Notes: generated by a model not told the origin, from the sequence alone. 64,000 nt of DNA from Symbiodinium natans (GCA_905221605.1 CAJNDS010002148.1:462046-526045); one strand, 5' to 3'; counted from the first letter of the stretch, positions 39,090-48,849 are shown. Numbers and translations: made by a program.

Positions 39090-40027
39090 ATGGCATCGGT
39101 AGGTTTAAGAATTGGTGAGTTATTAGCGAGTGTAGGAGGCAGGGCTATAGCAGGTCTTGGAACAGGAGCTGGAGAAGCAACAATGGAAGCACAAGCGTTA
39201 AGAGGTTTCCGAATGAGTGAAGAAGGCTGATTAAGAGAACGACAAGCATTACGGGGATATAACGATGGGGACAATATACCCGAACAAATTATGAACAGCA
39301 TTTTAGAAACAGACCATTTTTGCCACAAGCGCATAACACAAATAATAATCAAGAAGAAGAAGAAGATAAACGGTTAAAAAGATTAAGAACACAGGCAGAC
39401 AGTTTTAACCACCACTGGAACGCTAAACAATCAAGGCAATATCCTATGTATAGGGAAACCGTTAATGTAGAAAATAAGAAGAGAATAGATGATGTAAAAG
39501 GACTTGATATAGCATATCGTAAAAATGACGGGCTATTTGTTGATAATAATACTTTATACATTTCAGGAACAGGTGGTAAAGCAGGTTTCGGTTCAAAAGT
39601 AAATGATGTCATTAGTGATATTTTCTTAATTCCAACTCATAATGTTCAGTTTTCGGAGAAATACCAAGATGTAATGAGGGAGTTAGAGAAGAACCCGCAG
39701 CTTACTAGGCTGGTTGGACACTCCCTCGGTTCGTCCGTTGTTCAAGAGATTAATAACCGTCATAATCAGAAATATATTACTACTGTTTATGGCTCACCTT
39801 TTGTATCCTTCGGTAATGAAAAAGTAGATCCACGGGCTCTACGACTGAAAAACCGAAACGACCCAATAGCAGTTTTTGATAGAAATGCTATAGCGGTTGA
39901 TAAAGGGACATCTAATCCCATAGATGCTCATCATGTTGATAATATGACTACACAAGGCAATTATTCTAGAGAGGTTGATGGTTCTGATCAAGTTGCTCAA
40001 AATTTACAACAAAACCGATACAAATAA
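39090..40027 (+). pseudogene. Class 3-type lipase / alpha-beta hydrolase, broken N-terminus
   Basis: The gene starts at ATG 39090 with a Gly/Ala-rich segment (MASVGLRIGELLASVGGRAI) that could cross or disrupt membranes. An in-frame TGA at 39228-39230 and a later one-base shift (39263-39360) separate it from the long ORF. That ORF holds the lipase fold: an oxyanion-type TLYISGTGGKAGFG, nucleophile Ser in VGHSLGSSVVQE, then Asp in RNDPIAVFDRN and His in IDAHHVDNMT. Polinton-like viruses often carry such a lipase, thought to help particles escape or enter through membranes. Substrate unknown. The catalytic domain is uninterrupted; the N-terminal region is not. Confidence 0.72.
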
Positions 40028-40042
40028 ATCTCGGTTAAAGTA

Positions 40043-40249
40043 ATGAATAATAAAAGTAATAAATATTTACCATATAAAGAATTAATATTAAGCGGTAAGC
40101 AAAATAAGTTAAATAACATCATCCAGAAAGACCTTAATAAAAAAGATTATAATTCAATTAAGGAAATGCTAGAAGAGAAACAAGAAATAATAAGTAAGAA
40201 TAATGAAATTAAATCTAAAAAGATTTTACCACCACCGGAACGTTCATAA
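40043..40249 (+). CDS. Small basic protein of unknown function
   Basis: A 68-aa ORF 15 bases after the lipase stop, same strand. It is Lys/Asn/Glu-rich, predicted helical (KLNNIIQKDLNKKDYNSIKE, MLEEKQEIISKNNE), with a Pro-rich end. The tight spacing between lipase and MCP suggests a real gene. Confidence 0.5.
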   Translation: MNNKSNKYLPYKELILSGKQNKLNNIIQKDLNKKDYNSIKEMLEEKQEIISKNNEIKSKKILPPPERS

Positions 40250-40324
40250 ACCAAAAAGAAATAAAATTATTAGTATAAACTGAAATTACAATTTAAAATA
40301 ATCTATTGTAATTATATATTAACT

Positions 40325-41901
40325 ATGGACACATTGTAGCAGAAGCAAATGACCAAATGTCACCGGCATTAGACTTCGGTTTACCTAAAACCGCACAGTA
40401 TGTAACAGATAGACGTCATGTAAGTTATTTTCCTAGCGGGTCAAACATTTATAAAGTAGGCAGTGGGAATTCTACTATTCGTTTTTACATAACTGGTGAA
40501 GATGGAACATATCTGGATTTATCTTCTATTAGATTATTTGCTAATTTAAAAAATGATGACACTACAGAATCTAATTTCCTACGCCCGCTTTCAGGATTAC
40601 ATGCATTCTTCAGTCGTTACAGATGTACCGTAGGAGGTCAGTTAGTTCAAGACATTGACCAATATAACAGACATTGCGAGTTATACAATTCTTTCAAAAG
40701 CACGGACGTTAGACACATGGACGATATTGAAGGTTCGGCTAATCCCCGATGGGATGACGACTGGCGTCATAAATACGCAAATGGCACAGACCAATATGTT
40801 AGGATGAATGATGCTGGAACTGCTGTTGAACTGGCACCTGCCAACGACCCATAATGGCGAGACCGTAATAGATTTGGTGTATTGGAAAATCGTTATACAC
40901 GTCATTCAGTTTCGGGTATTCGTGGAGGTGAATATTTCCGACTCGGGCACCAGTTTAAATGTGGATTTATGGAGAGCGGATATTATCTACCCGTTCGTTA
41001 CGCCCCATTAGAGATTGAAATCACTATTGTTTCCGACCAACATACACCCGTAATTAGTCCAGTTGATACCGCAACATCAACCGCCAGAGGAGCAGACGGA
41101 GCAGGTTATTTTTTCACTACAGGCGATACTACAACAGACTGGCAACTAAATAACTTAATCCTACGAGCAGAAGTTGTAACTTTAGATAGTGCTGTCAATA
41201 ACAATATCACACGACATTTATTAGAAGGTGGGTCATTGAAAATTGTTTATCCTATGTATCATATTTTATCACAAACATTTAATGCTTTTGGAACCGAGAT
41301 CAACATGAACGTCGTCAAATCTGCAAGTAAATTAAATGGTGCTTTCATTACTTTCTATAGAACTCAACGGGGAGGACATTACCCGTTTGGTGAAAAAGAT
41401 GAAAAATACCTGCCAGACAATTACGTTTACAAGCGTTTTAAGTATTTTTCCAGTCCTATGATTAATTCAAGATTTAATGACCTTGGAACTCCCGGTGTAG
41501 ATGGTGGCGAAGCCGGTTATGGGTTTGCTGATAAGAATTATAACATTTCGTGGCAATTACAGATTGCCAATAAGAAGTACCCCGAATTTGAATCTCAAAG
41601 TTTATCAGAACACATGTATTTCCTTCGGCGTATGTTAAATTATGTAAACCCCGACCAAGACGCATGTTCAATTACCTATAAGCAGTATGCGACAGATAAG
41701 TTCATTATTGGTATAACATTTGAAAAGATGAATGAATCGAATATGACACGGATAAATACCAAGATGGGTTCGTTAATGACTGCTAAAATCAAACCATTTA
41801 AAACTCTTACAGCAGACGAAATGATACACGAGGTGTTTGTTCATATGGTATCCGAAGCAGTGGCTGAAATCCGCTCAGACTCTACCGTTATCTATGATTA
41901 A
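40325..41901 (+). pseudogene. Major capsid protein (double jelly roll), two lesions
   Basis: The main building block of the icosahedral capsid. From 40357 one frame reads 515 codons to 41901, broken by a single TAA at 40852-40854 between ANDP and WRDRNRFGVLEN. The sequence on both sides clearly belongs together: LDFGLPKTAQYVTDRRHVSY, YRCTVGGQLVQDI, YTRHSVSGIRGGEYFRLGHQ, and the C-terminal MIHEVFVHMVSEAVAEIRSD. The order and style match Polinton-like virus MCPs. Upstream, ATG at 40325 (MDT) would give the natural start, but one base appears lost before VAEANDQ, so the frame from 40357 begins internally. With an internal stop and damaged start no full-length protein is expected from the sequence as read. 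Confidence 0.8.
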
Positions 41902-41954
41902 TAATAATAATTATCAATAATAATATTATTATCTAAAATATATTAATATTATTA

Positions 41955-44053
41955 ATGATAAACCACCCAGCGTCATTAGATGGAACGAATACAATTTATG
42001 CCCACGAGTTTTATCAAATATCAAGCACAGGCATATCAACTTTAGATAATACATATGCCAAAATCGGAGAAGGAGGAGCAGGTGGAGGAGGCTATACCAC
42101 AACCGAAGTAGATGCTCTAATTACGGTAGTTCAAACTGACATAACGGCAGTGAAAGACGATTTAAGGGACAATTGTTTAAATCATACAAATTTAGCATTG
42201 AATTATTATAACAAAACCGAAGTAGGAGCAGAGGTTACAACATTAGAAGGAAGTATTCAAAGTGTTTCAGATACTTTAACTAACGATTATCTTAGCACAA
42301 CACAACTACCATTACAATATTATGACAAAACCACATCAGACGGACGTTACTATACAAAAACCGAAGTTGATACGGACATATAAAAAAATCGGATGTATAT
42401 ACAAAAACTGAAATTACTGATAACCACTATACCAAAACACAAATAAGTCCTAATAAATATGATAAAGCTGATGTTTATACAAAAACTGAAATTACTGATA
42501 CCCATTATACAAAGACCGAAGTTGATACGAACATATATAAAAAAGCCGATGTATATACCAAAACTGAGATTACTAATAACCAATATACAAAGACCGAAGT
42601 TGATACGAACATATATAAAAAGGCAGATGTTTATACAAAAACTGAAATTACTGATAACCACTATACCAAAACACAAATAGATGATAATAAATATGATAAG
42701 GTGAATGTATATACAAAAACCGAAGTTGATGCGTTAGTAGCGGGAGTTGGTGGAGACCCTAATAATATTACTGGTGATTTAACGGTTACCGGAGACATCC
42801 GGGTAACCGATGCTAGTACCAGTTTTGAAAGATATGTTAATGCTGTTAAATCTAATGTTTCATTGGATTTAACGATAAACGAAACTGCCTCGGCAATTAG
42901 ATTGATAAACGGTGAAAATTTTGCTAATGATACAAATGTTTATTTTGAATGTAATAACACCACAGCAAATACAACGATGTTTAAACCGCTTCATTGTAAA
43001 GATACGGCTACTTTTACAGGTGCCGTCAGTCTTGAAAACCAAACATTGAATACACCAAGCGGTTCAAGTTTGTATATTACTAAAGCTGGAACAGGTGAAA
43101 CTATGAGAATTATAAATGACAGCAGAAAATTAACATTTGATGGCACTGTCATACATGCTTGCACTAATACAGGCACACCAACTCACTTGGCGTTAAATAT
43201 GTTAAATGGGGATGTTCGTATGAACCAGTTAGGGGTCGGTGGAAGCGCTGGGTCGTTTAAATTTATTGTAAGTGGTGGTTCGGCGTGTTTTTACCAAGGA
43301 TTAAGAAGCGACAACCCAACTACATTAAACGGAAATACGTATGTATCAACGAAGAATAGAATATATCAACGAGCAGATGCTAATAACAGTTTAAATATTA
43401 TTAGTGAAAAAGAAATTAATCTTTCATTACAGACAGACCGCGACGCAGACCCCGACAACTCAAGTATAGCCATTCAAATTGAAACTACTTGGGGAATTAC
43501 TTTTAACAAAAAAGCAACGGCTAATGAAGATTTGTTATTGTTGAAAAATTTAGCATTAAACAGTGAAAATAATACAATAGGTGAGTTTTATACAGGTTCG
43601 GGTGATGATATGTTATTAACAAATTCAGTTTCAACACAGGGAATACGCTTGCGCATAGGGACAACGGATATATGTGAAGTAAGTTCAACGGGACTACACG
43701 TTACAGGAGCAGTTACAGAAACATCAGATAAACAATTGAAAGAGAACATAAAGGAAATAGACAGTAACAAATGCGTTGAGATGATTAAATACATTAAACC
43801 TAAAACATACAACTTTATAGGTAACGATAAAAAATGCGTGGGTTATATTGCTGACGACTTCAAAACTAAGAAAATGCCAGAAGAATGGGATAATATTATC
43901 TTTGAAAGTAAAGACGGTTATTTAAGAATGGACTATAATAAAACCACGCCGTTGCTTTGGTCTGCTTTACAGAATACATTAAAAAGAATTGAAAAGTTAG
44001 AAAAAGAAATCAAAGCTTTAAAAGGAAGTAAAAACAACAGTGAAGGAAAATAA
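41955..44053 (+). pseudogene. Fibre-like protein with YTKTEVD repeats and S74-type chaperone, one frameshift
   Basis: About 699 codons in two frames. The first 142 codons end at TAA 42381 in a seven-A run (42382-42388); one missing base there restores the second frame, open to 44053. The N-terminus (NHPASLDGTNTIYAHEFYQI) may anchor to the capsid. The shaft has many repeats of the type YTKTEVDT-NIYKKADV, a trimeric beta/coil fibre pattern known from phage and algal-virus spikes. A beta-rich region (NNITGDLTVTGDIRVTDAST) follows. The C-terminus is an intramolecular chaperone like endosialidase S74: TSDKQLKENIKEI with the Ser-Asp cleavage site, VGYIADDF, and a final coiled coil (LQNTLKRIEKLEKEIKALK). 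It would trimerise the fibre and cut itself off. Probable host-recognition spike. Confidence 0.78.
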
Positions 44054-44075
44054 AATTATCTAAATACCTATATAG

Positions 44076-44222
44076 ATGTCGGATTTTCACTCTCAATACG
44101 CCGAATGTCTTAAACTAATCAAAGAAAAAAGCAATCAAGTCTCTGAAACTGACATACTTTTACGAGCAATGAAAGATCTGTTACAGCGATTGGAAGAGGA
44201 AGAAAAGAAAGTAGAAGCATGA
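44076..44222 (+). CDS. 48-aa helical protein
   Basis: A short ORF 23 bases after the fibre stop: MSDFHSQYAECLKLIKEKSN to a Glu/Lys-rich coil (KDLLQRLEEEEKKVEA). It overlaps a tiny 19-codon ORF at ATGA (44219). The spacing and composition support a real small gene; function unknown. Confidence 0.45.
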   Translation: MSDFHSQYAECLKLIKEKSNQVSETDILLRAMKDLLQRLEEEEKKVEA

Positions 44223-44321
44223 CAAAAGAAACGAAAATGCCCTTGCTTTGGAGGTTTTACTCATCTTCATTGCTGTAACCCATCTTTGTTCTGATAATTA
44301 ATAATATGTTAATAAATATTA
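44223..44321. other. Short intergenic region between convergent genes
   Basis: About 100 bases with a Cys-rich but very short reading (CPCFGGFTHLHCC) and AATATTAAT palindromes. No supported gene. Confidence 0.4.
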
Positions 44322-45131
44322 TTAATCATCTTCTTCTTGTATTTCAATATATTCTTCAAACCTTTTCATAAACATTTTATTAATGTCCGACTGCATTAAA
44401 TTAACGAACAGAAAACTAAAAGGGTCCTCCGTGGCAATATTATATATCTCTAATAAAATTTGCTTTGCTTGGTGAAGACTTTTCATATCAGCCATTGCTT
44501 TTTTACTTATCAACACTCCCGATAATTCATCTAGAACTGCTTCAACTTCTTTATAGTTTCGTAGTTTGAAAAACACTAACTGTCTGGAATTGGTTCTTAT
44601 CGTAGTGCTTAGACCGTTATATTTCTGCGATGAGCTTATTATATTCACTCCATAATGTCTTGCTTTAATATGCAAAGCATTTAACAAATTGTTATGTTTA
44701 GCAAATGATGCTTGGTCTATAAAATCATCCACCAAGAACAACACCGAGAACAATTTAGTTTCTCCATTTTTCTTTTGGAACTCGTTAATCTGATGTTGTA
44801 AATTTAATACCTTCTGCATTTCATCAATATTGAAAGTATCAAAATATACTTTTTCTTTCTTTGTGTCAATTTTTAGAGTATTTTCAATATAATCTTTGAC
44901 TGGTGTCCAAACTGGATCCAAGTCAATAGAACTGGACCAAATAAAGATACGACTAAAACAACCTCTGTATATATTCAAAATCAAATTTGATAGTAAAACT
45001 GTTTTACCACTTCCTGATTGTCCTGTAATGACCATTGAAAACGGAATGCGGGGCGCCATTTCGTATTTACTTTGTGTGAATGTGTATTCCTTCGTTTTAT
45101 ATGGTTTCACTAACGGTATATTGTCGTTCAT
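44322..45131 (-). CDS. Genome-packaging ATPase (FtsK/HerA, A32-like)
   Basis: A 269-aa intact ORF. It would pump viral DNA into the capsid using ATP. Walker A ITGQSGSGKTVLLSN (residues 37-44 core), Walker B LFLVDDF (131-137), a SSSQKYNGLSTTIRTNSRQL stretch corresponding to the sensor and arginine region, and a C-terminal helical part ending in acidic EEDD. Length and motif order match PLV, virophage and NCLDV A32-type ATPases. The promoter region lies in the AT-rich gap to 45173, shared with the divergent small gene. Confidence 0.88.
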   Translation of the reverse strand: MNDNIPLVKPYKTKEYTFTQSKYEMAPRIPFSMVITGQSGSGKTVLLSNLILNIYRGCFSRIFIWSSSIDLDPVWTPVKDYIENTLKIDTKKEKVYFDTFNIDEMQKVLNLQHQINEFQKKNGETKLFSVLFLVDDFIDQASFAKHNNLLNALHIKARHYGVNIISSSQKYNGLSTTIRTNSRQLVFFKLRNYKEVEAVLDELSGVLISKKAMADMKSLHQAKQILLEIYNIATEDPFSFLFVNLMQSDINKMFMKRFEEYIEIQEEDD

Positions 45132-45173
45132 TATTAATACATAGAAAATAAATATATCATTAACATAATAAAG

Positions 45174-45338
45174 ATGAAATCAGAGTATGACACATACATT
45201 GAAACGATAAACGAGATTGAACAAGTAGAAGAAATCGTTATGAAAGAGAACAAACTAAAAAGGTGTTGTATATCATCGCTTGAACTATTGAAGGTTGCTA
45301 TAAGATATATTAAGCAATGCAAACAATCTAAAAAATAA
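45174..45338 (+). CDS. 54-aa protein of unknown function
   Basis: MKSEYDTYIETINEIEQVEE followed by a basic helix with two Cys pairs (KRCCISSLELLKVAIRYIKQ). Its start is divergent from the ATPase by 43 bases, and its stop lies 5 bases before the next ATG. Compact spacing supports it. Confidence 0.45.
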   Translation: MKSEYDTYIETINEIEQVEEIVMKENKLKRCCISSLELLKVAIRYIKQCKQSKK

Positions 45339-45343
45339 TATTA

Positions 45344-45703
45344 ATGCAAGACAAAGAAGAAAACGAACCAAACGGAAATTTACACATTGACAAAGGCAGT
45401 GTCAGTTGTAATTTATGTAGGTGTGGTAGAAAATCGTTTCATAAAGGGACCAGAACAACAACAGACAAAGAAGGCAACAAAGTAGTAAATGAAATTGAAG
45501 AAAGGTCTTCGTGGCGCGTTGGCGGTCGTGGAGTTACACCCGATGGAAACAAAATCTTTGAAACAAGCAATAAAGAAGATAAAGAAGACATAGATACTGT
45601 AAGCACGGGATGGGGTTCTAGGTTGCCTACACCGCCAGAATTGGTAGATCGTGTAGGGAAGTTGGAAAAGGAATTAGAAGAATTGAAAAACAAAATCGCT
45701 TAA
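45344..45703 (+). CDS. 119-aa protein with N-terminal Cys cluster
   Basis: MQDKEENEPNGNLHIDKGSV then CNLCRCGRKSFHKG (possible zinc or metal site), a polar middle, and a short Leu/Lys coiled coil at the end (VGKLEKELEELKNKI). Five bases after the previous gene and five before the next. Function unknown. Confidence 0.5.
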   Translation: MQDKEENEPNGNLHIDKGSVSCNLCRCGRKSFHKGTRTTTDKEGNKVVNEIEERSSWRVGGRGVTPDGNKIFETSNKEDKEDIDTVSTGWGSRLPTPPELVDRVGKLEKELEELKNKIA

Positions 45704-45708
45704 GTTCT

Positions 45709-45954
45709 ATGGATTGGTATATACTTGTATTTATGATGGATTGTCTTTGCCCTAAAAAAGAGAAGAACAACAATAATGAAGAGAACAAAGAAACTACACA
45801 CCCAGATTATTTTGACAAAAGGAGCATAAGAAAACATAATGCTAGATTACAAACAATATTGGAAGAATTAAAGGATTATCAAGATTTTGACAAATACAAA
45901 CAGAAATTCAAATTATTGTTTGAGTTCTACAACTTAGAAGAATTGTTAAAATAA
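45709..45954 (+). CDS. 81-aa protein, hydrophobic N-terminus and helical tail
   Basis: MDWYILVFMMDCLCPKKEKN begins with a short hydrophobic stretch, possibly a membrane anchor or acylation/Cys site, then an Asn/Glu linker and a helical region LQTILEELKDYQDFDKYKQK. Third gene of a tight + strand run. Unknown function. Confidence 0.5.
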   Translation: MDWYILVFMMDCLCPKKEKNNNNEENKETTHPDYFDKRSIRKHNARLQTILEELKDYQDFDKYKQKFKLLFEFYNLEELLK

Positions 45955-46323
45955 TGTTTTAAAAAGTTTTTCGCGTGTTACATTGGAGATATGCCTAACT
46001 CATCTTGAACAGGAGTGGGGCATTAATCACAAAAGAAAAAATACATCTCTAGCTTTGGAAAGTAAGTAAGTAAGTAAGTATGATCGCAAAAAATCAGTGA
46101 CATGAGTAGCACAGACGCTTTGGAGCCCCGGTAATTAATCAAGAATTTGCCACGAAAGCATTCCCCAAGTTCAGTGAGTGAGTGATTATCATAAGCACAC
46201 CGCCATAAGAGTGAGTGTGGTAATGAGGAATTAATGAATTAGAAAGCTTTTCATAACTAGTCGTCGTCGTCGTCGTCGTTTGGTTATGAAAAACTTTCTC
46301 AATTGTAATACAAGTAGTGAGCG
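45955..46323. promoter_or_regulatory. Non-coding gap with simple repeats and a TCG-loop hairpin
   Basis: Contains AAGT x5 (46062-46081), GTGA/GAGT repeats, and a hairpin with arms GAAAGCTTTTCATAAC (46242-46257) and GTTATGAAAAACTTTC (46283-46298), 15 of 16 paired, whose loop is (TCG)6. It lies just upstream of the zinc-ribbon genes, so a regulatory role is possible. An origin is an alternative. Confidence 0.45.
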
Positions 46324-46545
46324 ATGACTATATATATGAAATCATTAATCGTTGATTTTGCCCCTTATAGTAGTGATACAGAATTCCGCATTGTTCGGAA
46401 GGTTCAGTGTTGTGAATGTAAAGAAATGAAAGACATTGAAAGTTTCAAAAAGATGGGAATGTCAGGACATGTTTTCAAGAGATGCTATGATTGTTTGAAA
46501 AAGCTTAGGGAGAAACCAAAATTGGAAAATGAATTAAAAGGATAG
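46324..46545 (+). CDS. Zinc-ribbon protein, 73 aa
   Basis: VQCCECKEMKDIESF and later KRCYDCLKKLREK form a CxxC...CxxC metal site with about 22 residues between. It is followed almost directly (17 bases) by a similar protein, so the two are probably tandem paralogues. HNH-nuclease-like zinc cores have this layout, but no HNH residues are clear. Confidence 0.55.
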   Translation: MTIYMKSLIVDFAPYSSDTEFRIVRKVQCCECKEMKDIESFKKMGMSGHVFKRCYDCLKKLREKPKLENELKG

Positions 46546-46562
46546 TGTCACTAAATAGTAAG

Positions 46563-46880
46563 ATGGAGACAGTCAAATGCACAAGATGTCACAGTAAAAA
46601 ACCAGTTGAAGAGTTCGGATATAATAAATTGGGTCAGCCTTGGCACAATTGCATCAAATGCAGAGAGAAAAGAAAAGAATACAAGAAAACGACAACTATA
46701 GATAAGAAGAAGCCCGAAGTCCAAGAAGTGTTTGATCACGTTCGGCGGTTGCTGTCAGACGATCCGGTTTTGGAGAAATACTACATGTTGTTTGGTATGC
46801 ACAAGGACAGAGTAATGATTGAAATTCCTGTCGAAGGCACAACGGGACAAGCAACTGTCGGCGATATAATCACGATGTAA
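46563..46880 (+). CDS. Zinc-ribbon protein, 105 aa
   Basis: Starts METVKCTRCHSKKPVEEFG and continues to NCIKCREKRKEYKK: CxxC...CxxC with a basic follow-on like its left neighbour. The ATG at 46563 is preferred to the GTG at 46545, which would overlap the previous stop. The C-terminal half (DHVRRLLSDDPVLEKYYMLF) is helical then beta-like. Possible DNA- or RNA-binding regulator. It is the last viral-looking gene before host repeats. Confidence 0.6.
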   Translation: METVKCTRCHSKKPVEEFGYNKLGQPWHNCIKCREKRKEYKKTTTIDKKKPEVQEVFDHVRRLLSDDPVLEKYYMLFGMHKDRVMIEIPVEGTTGQATVGDIITM

Positions 46881-46916
46881 ACATATTCTACAGTTAAGCA
46901 GTTCTAGAATATGTTT
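46879..46916 (+). terminator. Hairpin overlapping the last viral stop codon
   Basis: AAACATATTCTA (46879-46890) and TAGAATATGTTT (46905-46916) make a perfect 12-bp stem with a 14-base loop, beginning inside the TAA stop. Likely 3'-end structure; it marks the right edge of AT-rich viral DNA. Confidence 0.55.
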
Positions 46917-46963
46917 ATTTCATTTTGCAACCCTAAACCCCTAACCTAAACCCCTAAATTATC

Positions 46964-47212
46964 GAATAAGAACCCCCTCGCCCAGTTAGGGTTTAGGGGT
47001 GGTGGTGGTGTGGTGGTGGTGGTAGGTTGGTGTTCGGGCTGATTGGGGTGAAGGAGTGTTCAGGCATTTGGGTGGTAGGTGGTGCTAGGCGGTGGGGTCT
47101 TGGGATGAGATCTTGAGTGGTGGTGGGTCTTGGGGTGGTCTTCAGGCGTTTGGGTGGTGGGGTGGTGGGTGGGTGGTATCATACACCCAAACTGGGCGAA
47201 GGGGGTCCTAAC
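46964..47212. mobile_element. MITE-like repeat, family B copy 2 (inverted, about 249 bp)
   Basis: An inverted copy of 16276-16515. The right-hand 87 bases match with one difference. The left end GAATAAGAACCCCCTCGCCC matches the other copy's inner end at about 25 of 28 positions. It starts about 85 bases after the last viral stop. Confidence 0.75.
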
Positions 47213-47805
47213 TTACTGTACCCAAAAAGCCTTTTGAGCAGCGGGAGGTCGCTGTTCCGCATGGCCGAGCAGGGCAAGGGGAAGAGGAAGATGGCGTGAG
47301 AGCTTTGAGAAACAGGGCCTCCCTGGTTTAGGGTGTAGGGTTTAGGGTTTAGGGTTTAGGGTTTAAGGGCATCCCTTGTTGTCCAAAGTTTGGGAGGTTG
47401 AGGGTGGTTTAGGGCTTAGAGTAAGTGTGATAGGACAATCGGCTTTTGTTTTATTGATTGTGGGTTCAGCTTGTTGATCCTTGGGTGTTATGATGGTTCT
47501 GGGTGCAGGGCCGAGGACCCTAAACCCTAAACCCGAAATCCTAAACCCTAAACCCACGGAAACCCACCCAAAACCGGAACGCAGCAAGTGAACAGCTCTC
47601 TGCCAGAGAGGCCCATCCATGCGGCGCAAGCATCGTTTAACATCGTTTAAGTGGCGGAGCCGCGTCGAATGCGGTTTGGACCCCTAAACCCTGTACCCTG
47701 AACCCTAAACCCTAAACCCTAAGCCCTAAACCCTAAACCCTAAACCCTAAACCCTAAACCCTAAACCCTAAACCCTAAACATAAACCCTAAACCCTAAGC
47801 CCCCC

Positions 47806-47910
47806 GCTGAGCTCCTTGACTTCTGCTGCTGGTGGACCGTTGCACAGGGCAGCACGCAGCCAGAAGAAAAAGGGCGCTACATGGAGGAGTTTGTTCCATC
47901 CGCGGGTTTT
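47806..47910 (+). CDS. Candidate exon in the right repeat block
   Basis: 35 open codons reading AELLDFCCWWTVAQGSTQPE and on through GRYMEEFVPSAGF to TGA. The composition is protein-like and unlike the flanking CCCTAAA and TTTAGGG arrays. It could be a last exon. No family recognised. Confidence 0.3.
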
Positions 47911-48539
47911 TGAAGGGTTTAGGGTGTAGGGTTTGGGGTTTAGGGTTTAGGGTTTAGGGCGAGAAGCTACTGTAGCTAGGCCCTCGAGATGTTTTCTATT
48001 TTCCATTTTCCCTTTTATTGGGTTGAAGAGGATTATATATTTACGGAATACTATAGCCGCCTCATGCTTTTTCTATTGTGTTAATACAAAACCCACGGGA
48101 AGATAAGAAGTATTCTTCTTCTCAATGTTCCAAAGGGAGTATAGAATATTTTTCAGAGGGTTTTAAGGGCAATCCTGGGAAGGCTGAAGGCTTGCCTCCA
48201 GGCTCCGGTTTTTGCTTCCACCCTAAACCCTAAAGCCTAAACCCTAAACCCTGAACCCCAAACCCTAAACCCTAAACCACAGCTTCGCCTGCGCCATCTT
48301 GCCCTCGCCCTTGTGCCACACCCTCTGGGCTACCCGTGATGCCCTACACCCTAAACCCTAAACCCTAAACCCTAAACCCTAAACCCTAAACCCTAAACCC
48401 TAAACCCTAAACGATGCAGCCAAAAGAGCCTGAGTACCAGTCCCAGGCCCCTTCCACCAGCTGTATGCTGGCCGAAACCTCCAAAGCCTGAAGCCCCCAA
48501 AAACCCTAAAAGCAGAACCCTAAAGACCTAAACCGCTAA

Positions 48540-48775
48540 ACCCTAAACCCCTAAACCCCTGAACCCCTGAACCCCTGAAACCCCTAAACCCCTGAACCTC
48601 TGAACCCCTAAACCCCTGAACCCCTGAACCCCTAAACCCCTAAACCCTTGAACCCCTAAACCCCTGAACCCCTAAACCCCTGAACCCCTAAACCCCTGAA
48701 CCCCTAAACCCCTGAACCCCTAAACCCCTAAACCCCTAATCCCCGGAACCCCGGAACCCCGGAACCCCCGAACCC
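48540..48775. repeat. 8-bp variant array CCCCTAAA/CCCCTGAA
   Basis: About 25 octamer units with alternating A and G (CCCCTAAA, CCCCTGAA), ending in CCCCGGAA variants. The unit is one C longer than the usual heptamer. Confidence 0.85.
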
Positions 48776-48849
48776 TTGAGGCGCTCTGAGTCAGCTGGTC
48801 GAGGGGAAGTCCGAGGAAGCCGCTTGGCACCCCCTTTGGGGTTGGCTGG

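Noticed and set aside
4388..39230. TGA reassigned to an amino acid
   Set aside because: Long ORFs (LINE ORF2, ATPase, integrase, penton) have no internal TGA and use TGG for Trp, so the code looks standard.
46324..46880. HNH endonuclease call for the zinc-ribbon genes
   Set aside because: CxxC pairs are clear but the His-Asn-His catalytic set is not visible.
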